In this document: piece by piece, positions 1-9,471 of the stretch | Numbering within the stretch: the stretch's first letter is position 1 | Layout: every line of letters starts with the position of its first letter | DNA from: Blautia hominis | GTDB taxonomy: Bacteria; Bacillota; Clostridia; Lachnospirales; Lachnospiraceae | Assembly: GCA_002270465.1 (NCBI GenBank) | Contig: NQOF01000005.1 | Coordinates: 248,001-312,000 of the forward strand | Length of the DNA stretch: 64,000 nt | Direction of reading: 5' to 3' | Program-made: the position numbers and the translations under genes | The notes under the pieces: model-generated | The model's input: the letters and a program-made list of their open reading frames with translations, nothing else | What the model was told of the DNA's origin: nothing | Database searches by the model: none

Positions 1-2180
1 TGGCCGGAGTGCGCACAGTCCACCTGCATTCCGTAAGGCTTCATCAGCTCCTCCGCGATCTCCAGGTTCAAAGCATTGTCATCCACCAGCAGAACCCTGG
101 TATACGGATAACCGGAAAGGCTGTCCGGTGACGGCGCTGCCCCGGATGCAGGTCCGGTTTCTGCCAGCTTTTTCAGTAATGCCGGGCACTGTATCCCAAA
201 GAGGGGCACAAACACAGTCAGATCCTGTGCCTGCTCTGACATCAGTGTATGTTCCTGTATTTTCAGCAGGGTTATCACAAATACACCCTCCGGTACCTTC
301 CTGTGTGCCAGTCCGAGGACCGTGTTCCTGTCTGCCATGGCATATGGATACCTTCCGCTCTCCAACTCCTGTTCAAACTCTTCATATACCGCGCAGATCT
401 TGTAGGGCACCTGCATACAGTTCAGACAGCCGGCATAATATTCCTCCATAAAAGGCTCCTCGTCTAATATGAGTACGCCCTTGTCCCTTGGATACTCCTG
501 CTCCATAAGAGGCCTTCCGCCCCCATCCCTCTGCATGATACTGGCTGTAAACACAGAGCCTTTTCCATATTCGCTCTCCACCCGGATCTCTCCGTCCATC
601 ATCCTGCACAGAGCACCGGTGATCACAAGACCCAATCCTGTACCTTCCCCGCTGCGGCTGTATTTGGTGTCGATCTGGCTGAAGCTGATGAATAGCTTGT
701 CCATATCCTGTTTTCTGATACCAATCCCCGTGTCCTCTACTTTCATGGTAACCCGGGTCCTGTCGCCCTCCCGGCGGCAGCGGATCGTAAGCCGTATGTA
801 CCCCTTTTCTGTAAATTTGACGGCATTTCCCACCAGATTCACTAAGATCTGTCTGACACGCGTAGCGTCCCCTGTAAGGCAGGCCGGCACGGATCGGTCC
901 ACATCGATCAAAAAGCGGACCGGCTTATCCTCCAGTTTTATGGCAGCCATATACATCAGGTCATAGAGGATTTCCTCTGGTTTATATGCCTCACTTTGAA
1001 TCGTAAATTTCCCGGACTCTATTTTAGAAAAATCCAGAACATCATTGATGATGGCCAGCAGTCCTTTTCCCGAATTCAGGATACTGCGCACATACTCCTT
1101 CTGTTTCTCGTTCAGCGCGCTGCGCATCAAAAGCTCTCCCATGCCCACAATGGCATTCATGGGGGTCCGTATCTCATGGCTGATATTAGCAAGAAACTCT
1201 GACTTTGTCTCTGCCGCATGTCTCTGGCTCTGGGATACCGCCCACAGTACAGCCGCTGCTGCGAGAAGTGCCAGGAACACGATCCCGGCTGCAACACTGA
1301 TCGCTGCCAGTTCCCTGGTCAGAAGGTCTGTCTTGGCAGTAATGGCCTCTTTGGAGACAATATTGACAACTGTCCAGCCATTCATCCCCAGAGGACAATA
1401 ATAAGCATACCGGCTGGTCCCCAGCTGCTCATACAGGATCATGCCGGACTTCCCTGCCCTCATATCCGCCTCTGTGCGGGAAAGACTTGCTCCCTCCTTG
1501 ATCTTGGCATTCTGCAGGACACGGAAAAAATTGTTGTAATCCATACTCTTATTGTGAAGGACCAGATTGCCCTCTGTGTCTATGATATAGGAGTACCCTT
1601 CTCCCCCGTAGCTTTCTATCCCCAGCACTTCCTGAAGCCTGGATGCTTCCAGCATGGCAACCAGAACACCTGCCGGTTTCCCGGACCCATCCTTAAAGGG
1701 GACGCTCATCATAATACCGGATACTGCCCGGTTTGTGAGGATGTGTCTAACAAGACCGCTGATCTTGCTCTCTCCCTTCATTGCCGACTGAAAATAAGCC
1801 TCATGGGAGATATCTCCGTCCCTGGAAGCTTCTGTGGCCCACAGCATGCCGTCCGCCTCCGCGTATCCCACATAGGCAAACTTATGTCTCTTTGCCATAT
1901 CCTGCAGATAGGGCAGCCTTCTGTCCTCCGGTATGGCGAGCAGCGCATTTCCGGCTGTCTCCAGGGACACCTGGGTGTCCTGTACCACATTTTGTATATA
2001 AGATACAATATGGTCAGCAACCTCTGCCAGGTGTGCCTGGTTTTCCTCCTTGATGGTTTGGTCAAATTTTTTGATATAGCTGAAGGCAAAAGCTGAAAAC
2101 AGCAAGATCACGGCCAGCAAGGCTGCCCCTATGGTCACAAATGTTATCCTTTTCCGGATATCCGTCTTCTTATTCCCCAC
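1..2180 (-). CDS. Hybrid sensor histidine kinase/response regulator (3' end outside window)
   Basis: A membrane sensor kinase read from a GTG at 2180, behind a GGGGAA ribosome site, and running off the left edge. In order it shows a transmembrane segment (about residues 11-31), an extracellular region of roughly 250 residues that resembles a dCache sensor, a second transmembrane segment just before the kinase core, a HisKA box (SHEIRTPMNA), an HATPase core (N box NLVGNAVKFTE, DTGIGI, GTGLGL), a poorly conserved receiver-like stretch, and the start of a canonical receiver (VLLVDDNALN) that is cut off. It begins 17 bp after the stop of the solute-binding lipoprotein gene, so the two are very likely co-transcribed. 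The natural inference is that the lipoprotein presents a ligand to the sensor. The family is confident; the ligand is unknown. Confidence 0.9.
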   Translation of the reverse strand, partial: MGNKKTDIRKRITFVTIGAALLAVILLFSAFAFSYIKKFDQTIKEENQAHLAEVADHIVSYIQNVVQDTQVSLETAGNALLAIPEDRRLPYLQDMAKRHKFAYVGYAEADGMLWATEASRDGDISHEAYFQSAMKGESKISGLVRHILTNRAVSGIMMSVPFKDGSGKPAGVLVAMLEASRLQEVLGIESYGGEGYSYIIDTEGNLVLHNKSMDYNNFFRVLQNAKIKEGASLSRTEADMRAGKSGMILYEQLGTSRYAYYCPLGMNGWTVVNIVSKEAITAKTDLLTRELAAISVAAGIVFLALLAAAAVLWAVSQSQRHAAETKSEFLANISHEIRTPMNAIVGMGELLMRSALNEKQKEYVRSILNSGKGLLAIINDVLDFSKIESGKFTIQSEAYKPEEILYDLMYMAAIKLEDKPVRFLIDVDRSVPACLTGDATRVRQILVNLVGNAVKFTEKGYIRLTIRCRREGDRTRVTMKVEDTGIGIRKQDMDKLFISFSQIDTKYSRSGEGTGLGLVITGALCRMMDGEIRVESEYGKGSVFTASIMQRDGGGRPLMEQEYPRDKGVLILDEEPFMEEYYAGCLNCMQVPYKICAVYEEFEQELESGRYPYAMADRNTVLGLAHRKVPEGVFVITLLKIQEHTLMSEQAQDLTVFVPLFGIQCPALLKKLAETGPASGAAPSPDSLSGYPYTRVLLVDDNALNLEIAEELMKPYGMQVDCAHSG

Positions 2181-2197
2181 GAGATTTCCCCCTCGCC

Positions 2198-3496
2198 TTA
2201 TTTGCATTTTAGGCGCTCCTGTCTCAGCGCCTCCATCTTCTCCAGGCATTCCTCTGCTGTCTCCTGCTCCCCGGCATCCATATATTCCAGGATACAGGAG
2301 GCATCCATCTGGGAGAACCCGCGAATCCGCAGCCATGCGGTGGAATCCCGGTAATGCCGTTCGATTAGGCGTTCTGCCTCAAGATACTGGGGTGTAGAGA
2401 TACTTGCCACCTGGTTTTTAAACACAGGAGCTGTATATATGCCTTCAAATACAGCATTATAATTATAAGGGTCTGCCAGAAATGTGATAAAATCCAGCGC
2501 AGCATCCAGCCGTTCACTGTTCTTATTTACTATAAAGAGGCCAAGGTTTGGACCTTCAAAGGTACCCTCCTCAGGCACCCCCACAAAAGCAGGCATGATT
2601 CCGAATCCGGAGGCATCCCCTGTGAAATCTGTATACAGCCAGGTATCCCAGCACAACATCATGGCATATTTCCCGCTGTTCATAGCCTCATCCATACCGC
2701 CCCAGTCATCACTCCGGTAAGTCACTCCAAAATATCCCTTTTCAGCCATGGTTTTATACCACTCTGCAACCTCCTTCATCTGCGGCAGACTGTCATATCC
2801 CAGGCTGCCCTCATTGAGTCCGTTCAGAATGTCCGCGTCCTCCACCAGGTAATCCATAGGAAACTGGTACAGAAGCATGGAAATCTCTTTTCCCGGCAGA
2901 TACAGCGGAGTGATCCCATGTTGAAGGAGAGTTTCGCAGACCTGCATAAACTCTTCCTGGGTCTCCGGGATATCCAAATGGTATTTCTCAAAGATTTCTT
3001 TATTGTATAAGGTGCCCGATACGGACGCCTCCCAGTGAGGGAGTCCGATCACCCTGCCGTTATAAACCGTCTGGTTTATGGAAGTGTCCGTCAGGTCATC
3101 CACCCAGACAGCATCCGTAAAATCGTAAAAATTTTCATCGGGATGAAAGGCCTCAACATTGGTCCCTCCGTAACTCAGCAGGATATCGGGCTTTTCAATT
3201 TCCCCGGCCACGCTTGACAGTACCTGTTGTTCAAACTCCTCCTTGGGGATCTGTACAATCTCCAGTTCATTGCCGGTGAACTCCCTGTAGCGGTCAAAGG
3301 CCTTAGTGAGGTAAGTGCGCTCCATCTCCGGGTAGATCCCCCAGATGACCAGCTTTTCACCGCTTATGTCTCCCCACTCATACTGCGGCTTGTCAAAGGC
3401 TGCCTCCGCCTTCGTGTCAGTCTGCTGATCCCCACCGCATCCGGACAAAACTATGGCAGAACATAGGGCTGCCAGAACCGTTTTTTTTATTTTCAT
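2198..3496 (-). CDS. Extracellular solute-binding lipoprotein (sugar ABC family)
   Basis: A 432-residue binding protein with a lipoprotein signal (hydrophobic core, lipobox LSGC about residue 20) followed by a type-1 sugar-binding fold resembling family-1 solute-binding proteins. It should be tethered to the outer face of the membrane and bind a sugar or oligosaccharide. No permease or ATPase gene lies beside it. Its downstream partner is the hybrid kinase at 1-2180, so a sensory role is as likely as transport. The substrate cannot be read from the sequence. Confidence 0.88.
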   Translation of the reverse strand: MKIKKTVLAALCSAIVLSGCGGDQQTDTKAEAAFDKPQYEWGDISGEKLVIWGIYPEMERTYLTKAFDRYREFTGNELEIVQIPKEEFEQQVLSSVAGEIEKPDILLSYGGTNVEAFHPDENFYDFTDAVWVDDLTDTSINQTVYNGRVIGLPHWEASVSGTLYNKEIFEKYHLDIPETQEEFMQVCETLLQHGITPLYLPGKEISMLLYQFPMDYLVEDADILNGLNEGSLGYDSLPQMKEVAEWYKTMAEKGYFGVTYRSDDWGGMDEAMNSGKYAMMLCWDTWLYTDFTGDASGFGIMPAFVGVPEEGTFEGPNLGLFIVNKNSERLDAALDFITFLADPYNYNAVFEGIYTAPVFKNQVASISTPQYLEAERLIERHYRDSTAWLRIRGFSQMDASCILEYMDAGEQETAEECLEKMEALRQERLKCK

Positions 3497-3669
3497 TTAC
3501 CTGTTCACCCCGCTCCTGCGCTGCATTAAAACCTGAATTCATTTTAACATTTATAGGGGCAAATGTCGATACAAGTCTCCGGAAGGACTAAAAAACAGAC
3601 CCACGGGAAGATGCTCCATCCGTCCGGTAATACTTATCATGGGCCGTCTGTAAACAAGGTCCGGCACAC

Positions 3670-4257
3670 TTAGTCTTTATATGCTACCGGGTACTTGTCA
3701 CATATTTCACGGTATAAAAAGCATCCTTCCCTATGGTCATTTATCATCCCGCAGGCCTGCAGATGAGAATATACGGTGATGGAGCCCAGGTATTTAAATC
3801 CCCTTTTCTTTAAATCTGCACTCACCGCATCGGACAATTCATTTTTAGCCACCCATTCGTTCTGGTGGCTTCTGTATACAAAGGTCTTCCCCTCTGTCCA
3901 GGACCATAGATATGTATCGAAGCTGCCGAATTCTTCAATGATCTGCAGAAACCGGTTGGCATTGTTGATGACGGCCTGGATCTTCCGGATGGAACGGATC
4001 ATCCCCTGTGTGTCCATGATCTCCTGGATCTTGTTGTCATCATACACGGCTATTTTCCTATAGTCAAAGTTGTCAAAACACTGGCGGAATATGTGCCGCT
4101 TTTTCAGCATCATATTCCAGTTCAGTCCGCACTGCATGACCTCCATCATAAGGAACTCAAACTGTTTTCTGTCATCATGAAGGGGGATTCCCCACTCTTC
4201 GTCGTGATATTTTTGTAAAATCCCGTTATCCTCACACCAAGTACATCTCTCACCCAT
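3670..4257 (-). CDS. tag: DNA-3-methyladenine glycosylase I
   Basis: A base-excision repair enzyme that removes 3-methyladenine from alkylated DNA. The start is ATG 4257 (MGERCTWC), preceded by AAGGAG, rather than an upstream in-frame ATG. This gives 195 residues, close to the usual Tag size. Family marks are the N-terminal CxWC, YHDEEWG, the MMEVMQCGLNW segment, and a C-terminal HxxxCGxxxDHxxxC that with the N-terminal Cys/His would make the Tag zinc site. It stands alone between two terminated units. Confidence 0.93.
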   Translation of the reverse strand: MGERCTWCEDNGILQKYHDEEWGIPLHDDRKQFEFLMMEVMQCGLNWNMMLKKRHIFRQCFDNFDYRKIAVYDDNKIQEIMDTQGMIRSIRKIQAVINNANRFLQIIEEFGSFDTYLWSWTEGKTFVYRSHQNEWVAKNELSDAVSADLKKRGFKYLGSITVYSHLQACGMINDHREGCFLYREICDKYPVAYKD

Positions 4258-4428
4258 ACGTTCTCCTTCTCTACCTCCTATTGGTTTATACCAGATTCCT
4301 TTGGAATAATGTCCTTTCCGCATCGACAGTATACAGTAGTATTGTATCACATTTGCATGGTTTTGACGTGATATTTTGCAGAAATTGACTGGTTCTCCAT
4401 TCGGTCAGAAGCGTAACTTTACATGTAC

Positions 4429-4466
4429 AGAAAAATATCACCGGTAATTTCTCCTCCGGTGATATT
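4429..4466 (-). terminator. Rho-independent terminator after the sigma/anti-sigma operon
   Basis: A perfect 11-bp stem (4434-4444 with 4456-4466, AATATCACCGG and its complement) with an 11-base loop. On the minus strand it is followed by a short T run, just after the anti-sigma stop codon. Confidence 0.85.
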
Positions 4467-4477
4467 CTCCCTGCCCG

Positions 4478-5437
4478 CTACTGATCACTTGCTTCTGCCA
4501 GTTCTTTTATGGAAATTTCCTCTGTGGTATCCCTGTATTTCACCGTGATCACTTCCTGCCCGGTCAGTTCCACTTCCTCCCCGTCTGCACCCAGTATGGT
4601 ATTGCGGTCCAGGAATGTATAACCGCAGGATACCCCCCTGTTTTCCGGCAGATTTCCTGTCTCGTCATAGTGTTCTATGATCTCAAAATCATAATCCCCA
4701 TTCTTCTCTGCTGTCAGGGTAAGTCCCTGAAGTTTTGGCTGAAACTCCATGGCAACAATGCCATTGTCCGCTTTTTTGTAAGTCATCTCTACATCCTTGG
4801 ATGATGCCAGTTTCTCCCCGCAGGCCTCCTCTGCCAGCTCTTTCAGGCTGAGCTCTTCCGTCTTATCTCCATACTGTATCTTCAGAACATCCTCATTTGA
4901 AATCTGCTCTTTCTTTCCCTCCGGTGTAAGCACTGTCTCCTCATCCACAAAGGTATAGCCGCAGTAAGCGTTTCTGTGGATTGGTTTATTTAAAGGGTTC
5001 ACTCTGGCGGCCCTGACTGTTATCACGTTATGGTCCCCCGGTTCCGTCTCGGCGTACAGACGAATATTTTTATCTTTTGGAGCAAAGCTGATCGTCACTA
5101 TTTTTCCAATGTATTCCTTTGAAAGCTTTACATCCCCGGCCTTCACATTCCAGCTCTTACCATAGTAATAGGTGATACCTCCAAAGACAAGGGCACAGAT
5201 AAGGATTGTCAGCCCCACTGCTTTCCAGAGGAACTTTTTCACCTTTTTAAACGGCTTTATGGCTCTCTTATTTGCCTGGATAACATCCGGTTTCTGCACT
5301 TCCTGCTTCATCTCATCCATGTATTCCCTGCACTCCCTGCAGCCCTTCAAATGCTCCTCAATCGCTCTGTCACTCTCCCTGCTGGTCAGCCCGTCCACAT
5401 AACTGGGAAGTAAATCCCTGATAATCTCACACTTCAT
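4478..5437 (-). CDS. Zinc-finger anti-sigma factor, membrane anchored
   Basis: A 319-residue partner of the ECF sigma factor encoded directly upstream. The N terminus has a zf-HC2-type zinc finger (HLKGCRECREYM), then a single transmembrane helix near residues 70-90 (WKAVGLTILICALVFGGITY). The long extracytoplasmic part holds two similar halves, each ending in a GYTF(V/L)D.NT(V/I)L segment and an 'EELSLKELAEE / EEISIKELAEA' tail, so it appears internally duplicated. The protein is expected to hold the sigma factor at the membrane until an outside signal releases it. The gene starts 4 bp after the sigma stop codon and the pair ends in a strong terminator. The signal is unknown. Confidence 0.85.
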   Translation of the reverse strand: MKCEIIRDLLPSYVDGLTSRESDRAIEEHLKGCRECREYMDEMKQEVQKPDVIQANKRAIKPFKKVKKFLWKAVGLTILICALVFGGITYYYGKSWNVKAGDVKLSKEYIGKIVTISFAPKDKNIRLYAETEPGDHNVITVRAARVNPLNKPIHRNAYCGYTFVDEETVLTPEGKKEQISNEDVLKIQYGDKTEELSLKELAEEACGEKLASSKDVEMTYKKADNGIVAMEFQPKLQGLTLTAEKNGDYDFEIIEHYDETGNLPENRGVSCGYTFLDRNTILGADGEEVELTGQEVITVKYRDTTEEISIKELAEASDQ

Positions 5438-5441
5438 AGTC

Positions 5442-5918
5442 TTACCTTCCTTTCACAATTTTCTGCTTTGCCCTGTAAAAAGTCACACGCGCCCAGTTTT
5501 CATTTTTACCGAATATCTCTCCTATTTCCTGAAAAGAAAAAGCACCCGTTATCCGCAGAAGGACCACTTCCTTTGCAGTCTCATCCAGTATATGCACCTT
5601 TTTAAACACGTCCATTTTCTCTTCCCTGATACAGAGTTCATCCTCCGGCCCGGCCTTGTCGGAAACCATACTTTCCTCCAGCATGGATGTTCCCTTTCTC
5701 TTTCTCTTGTCCAGCTCCCGGTACCACAGGTGTTTTGCGATCTGACAGAGCCAGGTAGACACCTTACAGGTCCCGTCGTATTTATGAGCTGACTTCACTG
5801 CCTGGTAAAAAGTCTCCTGGGTCAGCTCCTCCGCTGTACACGCCTCACCGCACAGGGTCATCAGAAAACGGAATATGGAATCTGCGTATTCCCTGTAAAT
5901 GACATCCATGTCTAACAT
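5442..5918 (-). CDS. ECF RNA polymerase sigma factor
   Basis: A 158-residue sigma-70 family protein with region 2 (DSIFRFLMTLCGEACTAEELTQETFYQAVKS in part) and a region-4 helix-turn-helix (LLRITGAFSFQEIGEIFGKNENWARVTFYRAKQKI in part). There is no region 3, as usual for extracytoplasmic-function sigma factors. ATG 5918 has GAGGTGAGG in front. It is co-transcribed with the anti-sigma gene. A TGTAAC-15-CGGATA pair at 5945-5971 resembles an ECF-type promoter and suggests self-activation. Confidence 0.92.
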   Translation of the reverse strand: MLDMDVIYREYADSIFRFLMTLCGEACTAEELTQETFYQAVKSAHKYDGTCKVSTWLCQIAKHLWYRELDKRKRKGTSMLEESMVSDKAGPEDELCIREEKMDVFKKVHILDETAKEVVLLRITGAFSFQEIGEIFGKNENWARVTFYRAKQKIVKGR

Positions 5919-5944
5919 CTTTTCCTCACCTCTCTTTACTCATA

Positions 5945-5971
5945 TATCCGGGAAATGGAGATTTCGTTACA
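5945..5971 (-). promoter_or_regulatory. Possible ECF-type promoter of the sigma operon
   Basis: On the minus strand TGTAAC (5971-5966) and CGGATA (5950-5945) are 15 bp apart and 27 bp upstream of the sigma start codon. This resembles the AAC-type -35 and CG-containing -10 of ECF promoters. It is inferred by pattern only. Confidence 0.4.
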
Positions 5972-6024
5972 GAAAATGTGAAATTTTTTCTTTTTTGATT
6001 ATATCATATTTTGAGGACGTAAAA

Positions 6025-6054
6025 AGCACCTTGTATCTTTTGATACAAAGTGCT
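6025..6054 (-). terminator. Terminator of the lipoprotein gene
   Basis: A stem AGCAC-TTTGTATC with loop AAAA and a near-perfect complement, followed by TTTTT on the minus strand. It lies 44 bp after the stop of the lipoprotein gene. Confidence 0.85.
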
Positions 6055-6097
6055 CAGACTGTAGACAAACTACTTTTTTTAATCTACTAATACGAAT

Positions 6098-6484
6098 TTA
6101 CTTGATATATGCTTCTACAGAAATTGACTCATTTTCAGAGAGAACTTTAAGACGTCCCCAGTCATAAAGCAACATGTTCTCTTCATCTGTCCCCGTAGAA
6201 GTGGACTTATAATGTGCTATCAACTCATTATAATCACCTTCATTTGTATCATTAAAAATAACACTAAAATAAGCATCATAATCGTTCTCTTCCGATGAAG
6301 TCCCCTTTGTATAGAAGGCATTACCTATAGTACCAACTGATTTCTCCAAAATATCGGGGATTTCATCTTTTTTAATATTGGGAAATGTATCACTCATAGT
6401 GTCATTTCCTTGACAGGCCGTAAAACTAAGTGCCATAACAATGAAAAGTAGGAATGTAATAATATGTTTCGTAGTGAGTTTCAT
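6098..6484 (-). CDS. Small predicted lipoprotein, unknown function
   Basis: A 128-residue protein with a lipoprotein signal peptide and lipobox (SFTAC, Cys near residue 24), then a soluble acidic domain. I do not recognise a family. It lies 22 bp after the CPBP protease gene and before a terminator, so it is probably the second gene of that transcript. This DNA is AT-richer than its neighbours, as is the CPBP gene, which may mark a transferred pair. Confidence 0.7.
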   Translation of the reverse strand: MKLTTKHIITFLLFIVMALSFTACQGNDTMSDTFPNIKKDEIPDILEKSVGTIGNAFYTKGTSSEENDYDAYFSVIFNDTNEGDYNELIAHYKSTSTGTDEENMLLYDWGRLKVLSENESISVEAYIK

Positions 6485-6506
6485 TAAAGGATTCTCCTTC
6501 TTAGTT

Positions 6507-7235
6507 TCACATTATACTTAGTAAAAACGAGACAGATGTAACTACATTTGATATAATATGCGCCAGTATTGAAAATCTAATATTTTTCTTTTTTTCCACC
6601 CAATAGTATAAAGGTATCATCATCAGAACTCGACTAATAAAATACCACGGTGAATAAAAATGATAAACAGAAAATAATACCGCACTTACTACTGCTGCCT
6701 TTATAGGTGATAAATTTATACGTGGTAAGAGATATCCGCGAAAATATAACTCTTCAAATATAGGAGCAATAAATCCATTTGCGATTATACCCAATAAGCC
6801 TGTCAGGATCAGCTTATCTTCTGAAAACGTAGTAATATCATAGCTACCCATTATATATTCTGTTGGCACAAAAGAAAAAATATTATCCTGTATCATTAAT
6901 TCTAATGGTTCCATTAATGCACTCACCAAAAGTGCCCAAGCTGCCATGATCAAAGCAAATACAACGTATTCTTTTACAGCTGCCTTCTCAAGATAAGGGA
7001 ACAGCGTTTTTATATTGTAAGTCCCCGTTTTTTTCTTAGTAACATACAGTAAAATTCCCAGTTCTACCGGCACCAGCCCTATAATATCCGTAATATACAT
7101 TGCTGTATCATTAGGAAATCCATTTTTAGTTACTAGGTGTACGATCATGATATAAATTAGTATTATTACAACACCCGGAAAAAGATGCAAGAATACTGAA
7201 TTTGTCATTGTATGTTTCTCTAACTTGATATTCAC
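6507..7235 (-). CDS. CPBP family intramembrane metalloprotease
   Basis: A 242-residue polytopic membrane protein with about six to eight predicted helices. It carries the CPBP (Abi) motifs: EELYFRGYL, matching EExxxR, and a later conserved histidine in the helix VLFSVYHFYSPW. Family members are Rce1-like proteases tied to bacteriocin self-immunity or maturation. The start is a GTG at 7235 with AGGAG in front. It forms an AT-rich two-gene unit with the downstream lipoprotein and lies beside several peptide-antibiotic-type transporters, which makes an immunity role plausible but unproven. Confidence 0.85.
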   Translation of the reverse strand: MNIKLEKHTMTNSVFLHLFPGVVIILIYIMIVHLVTKNGFPNDTAMYITDIIGLVPVELGILLYVTKKKTGTYNIKTLFPYLEKAAVKEYVVFALIMAAWALLVSALMEPLELMIQDNIFSFVPTEYIMGSYDITTFSEDKLILTGLLGIIANGFIAPIFEELYFRGYLLPRINLSPIKAAVVSAVLFSVYHFYSPWYFISRVLMMIPLYYWVEKKKNIRFSILAHIISNVVTSVSFLLSIM

Positions 7236-7398
7236 ATTTTTCTCCTGAAGTTCCGATTTTCTTAATTATATCAGAATTAAAATGGAATATAAAGCACAAA
7301 GTGCTCCTCACCTTATATAAAGGATGAATAAAGCCTTATCTTCTGCTGCATTTTCCTCCGCCCAATCAGCGGAATGTATTCTAATAGAATTCCCACTA

Positions 7399-9471
7399 TC
7401 ATAATACAATCCTCTCCATCCTCCGCAGTGACACCCTGTACATCACATACATAAACACCCCTACGCCCAGGATCAGCCCCAGTTCCATTACAAATAACCG
7501 CAGCTCAGCGGCATCCAGATGCATGTCATTGAAATAGATCAGCAGCATAGAAAACACCAGCACAATAACACTCCCCGCAGCTGTCGGGTAGGTAAAAATC
7601 CTCCGCAGTTGTCTGCGTATGACTGTTTCTATATAGGTTCTGTCGGCTCCCAGTCTGCCAAGGTCACTAAAGAGCTGCCGGTTGTCCATTGCGATGGTCA
7701 CACTCCTCACATAGGTCATGACCCCAACAGCGGCCAGTGAAATAACAGCAATGTACACACTCAGAAGCACAAAGACTGCCACCATCTGCATGGCATCCGC
7801 CTTAACCAGCACTTTGAAAAAAGGTGCGTATTTCCAGTCTTCCATAAGGTCAGGATTATCTTCAGAAAGCCCGGCCTCCCCGCTGTAAAAATATTCGGTG
7901 CCCTGCTCCAAGGCACGCTCCTCCTCATACGCGTCATACAATGCAAAATGGTCAGACAATTCCCCTGCATGGGCAATATACTCTCTTTTCAGTTCCCTGG
8001 CAAAATCATATGTGTCGTATACATTCTTCACCCGGAAGAAAACCAGATTTTCCCTGTTCGGTCCTGCTGCCGCACCTGCAAAACTCTGATAATCCTCATC
8101 GGAAAGGATAAAGGTAAAAGGATCACTGGTTTCCGTCAGGTTGTCGAATTCTTCCGTTCCCTTATATGACAGCTCCCTGTTCTCCACCGTCAGCAGGCAG
8201 TCAGGCTTCACCCATATGGAAGGATGATACCCGCTGGGGACAATGGTTTTATACTCCCCTGTCTTCACTTCCGTCTTACGCCCCGCGATCCTGGAAAAAT
8301 CAGAGGCAGATACAAAAGAAACCAGCTTCCTGGAATTCAGATCCACATATTTTCCGCCGTCCGTCAAATCCCGCTTCTTATAATCCACCAGCAGCACAAC
8401 TGCCTCTGCCTCCTCATAGTCCTCTATATCCACCTGATACTTTTGGGCCAGCTCAAATATGTCATCTCTTGTGATCTGCTCCTCCCGGGATGGGTAATGC
8501 ATGGAATAATCATATGGCGCCCCTTCTCCCCCGGCATAAGCGGAGCGGTAATACATGGCTCCCCAGAAAGCCGACAAAAGGAACACAAAAACCAGCAGTG
8601 TGATCACACACATATTTTTCGTGGTCTGCCTGGCTGTAAAACGCATCAGGTTCGCTGACACAATATTTTTATAATACTTTTTGGGATTTTTCCCCCTGCT
8701 TGTGCGTCCCACTGCACTCAGCATAAAAAGATAAAGTCCAACAGCGCTGATACCATAGGTAATATTCCAAAAAGACGGCATGACAAAGAGAAATACTCTC
8801 ATGCAGACTGCGGGTACTGCCATAGCCAGTACAAGCCCTATAAGTATGAGAGCGATTCCGACTTTTCCTGTCCATGGCTTTACCTCCCTTACCATCTCTG
8901 TCTTCCTCTGTTCATTTAATATATCTATGATATTGACCCGGCGGATAAAGCGCATCCCCAGTAAAAAGATACAGAGGATCAGGAAAAGCGCAAATACTAT
9001 ACCAACCGCCAGTCCTGCCATACCTATCCGGTATTTCATCCCGGCTGAAGTGATGATAAGTGCCTCAAACCCTTTCCATATCAGGTAAGAGACCGGCACA
9101 GCCAGCACGATCCCCCCGGCTGCGTATCTTATGACAACAATTCCCACCTCCCAGGCAAGACACTTTCCGAGTTTTCTTTTTTGCTCCCCCAGAGCCAATA
9201 ACACACCTATTTCCCTGCTTTTGTGCCGGAAAAATAAATTTGTTCCATAGAAAGTAAAAACCGTACATCCTAAAAACGTGACCCCCATCATAAGCCATGA
9301 CAGCTTTCTTGTATCTCCTCCCTGTGGCAGCAATTCCTGTACCGTGGGAGAAAAATACATAAGTGTGAAGGAAGTCACCAGCAACACGGAGAGAAACATA
9401 CATATGCCTAAAAGAGTGTACTGGTCCTTATTTTTACGCCGCAGCTTTCCCATAATCTTATTCATTGTCAT
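7399..9471 (-). CDS. ABC transporter permease, FtsX/BceB type
   Basis: A 690-residue permease: an N-terminal helix, a first FtsX-like bundle, further helices, an extracellular domain of roughly 200 residues (about 330-560), and a final helix group. This is the layout of BceB-like permeases that sense or detach cell-envelope-targeting peptides. The start at 9471 (GGAGGGG site) overlaps the ATPase gene by 14 bp, so translation is coupled. The divergent LytTR two-component system and its operator between them indicate regulation by that system. The substrate is unknown. Confidence 0.88.
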   Translation of the reverse strand: MTMNKIMGKLRRKNKDQYTLLGICMFLSVLLVTSFTLMYFSPTVQELLPQGGDTRKLSWLMMGVTFLGCTVFTFYGTNLFFRHKSREIGVLLALGEQKRKLGKCLAWEVGIVVIRYAAGGIVLAVPVSYLIWKGFEALIITSAGMKYRIGMAGLAVGIVFALFLILCIFLLGMRFIRRVNIIDILNEQRKTEMVREVKPWTGKVGIALILIGLVLAMAVPAVCMRVFLFVMPSFWNITYGISAVGLYLFMLSAVGRTSRGKNPKKYYKNIVSANLMRFTARQTTKNMCVITLLVFVFLLSAFWGAMYYRSAYAGGEGAPYDYSMHYPSREEQITRDDIFELAQKYQVDIEDYEEAEAVVLLVDYKKRDLTDGGKYVDLNSRKLVSFVSASDFSRIAGRKTEVKTGEYKTIVPSGYHPSIWVKPDCLLTVENRELSYKGTEEFDNLTETSDPFTFILSDEDYQSFAGAAAGPNRENLVFFRVKNVYDTYDFARELKREYIAHAGELSDHFALYDAYEEERALEQGTEYFYSGEAGLSEDNPDLMEDWKYAPFFKVLVKADAMQMVAVFVLLSVYIAVISLAAVGVMTYVRSVTIAMDNRQLFSDLGRLGADRTYIETVIRRQLRRIFTYPTAAGSVIVLVFSMLLIYFNDMHLDAAELRLFVMELGLILGVGVFMYVMYRVSLRRMERIVL

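Noticed and set aside
1218-2096. A 292-codon plus-strand frame
   Set aside because: It lies entirely opposite the hybrid kinase gene, whose domains are unmistakable.
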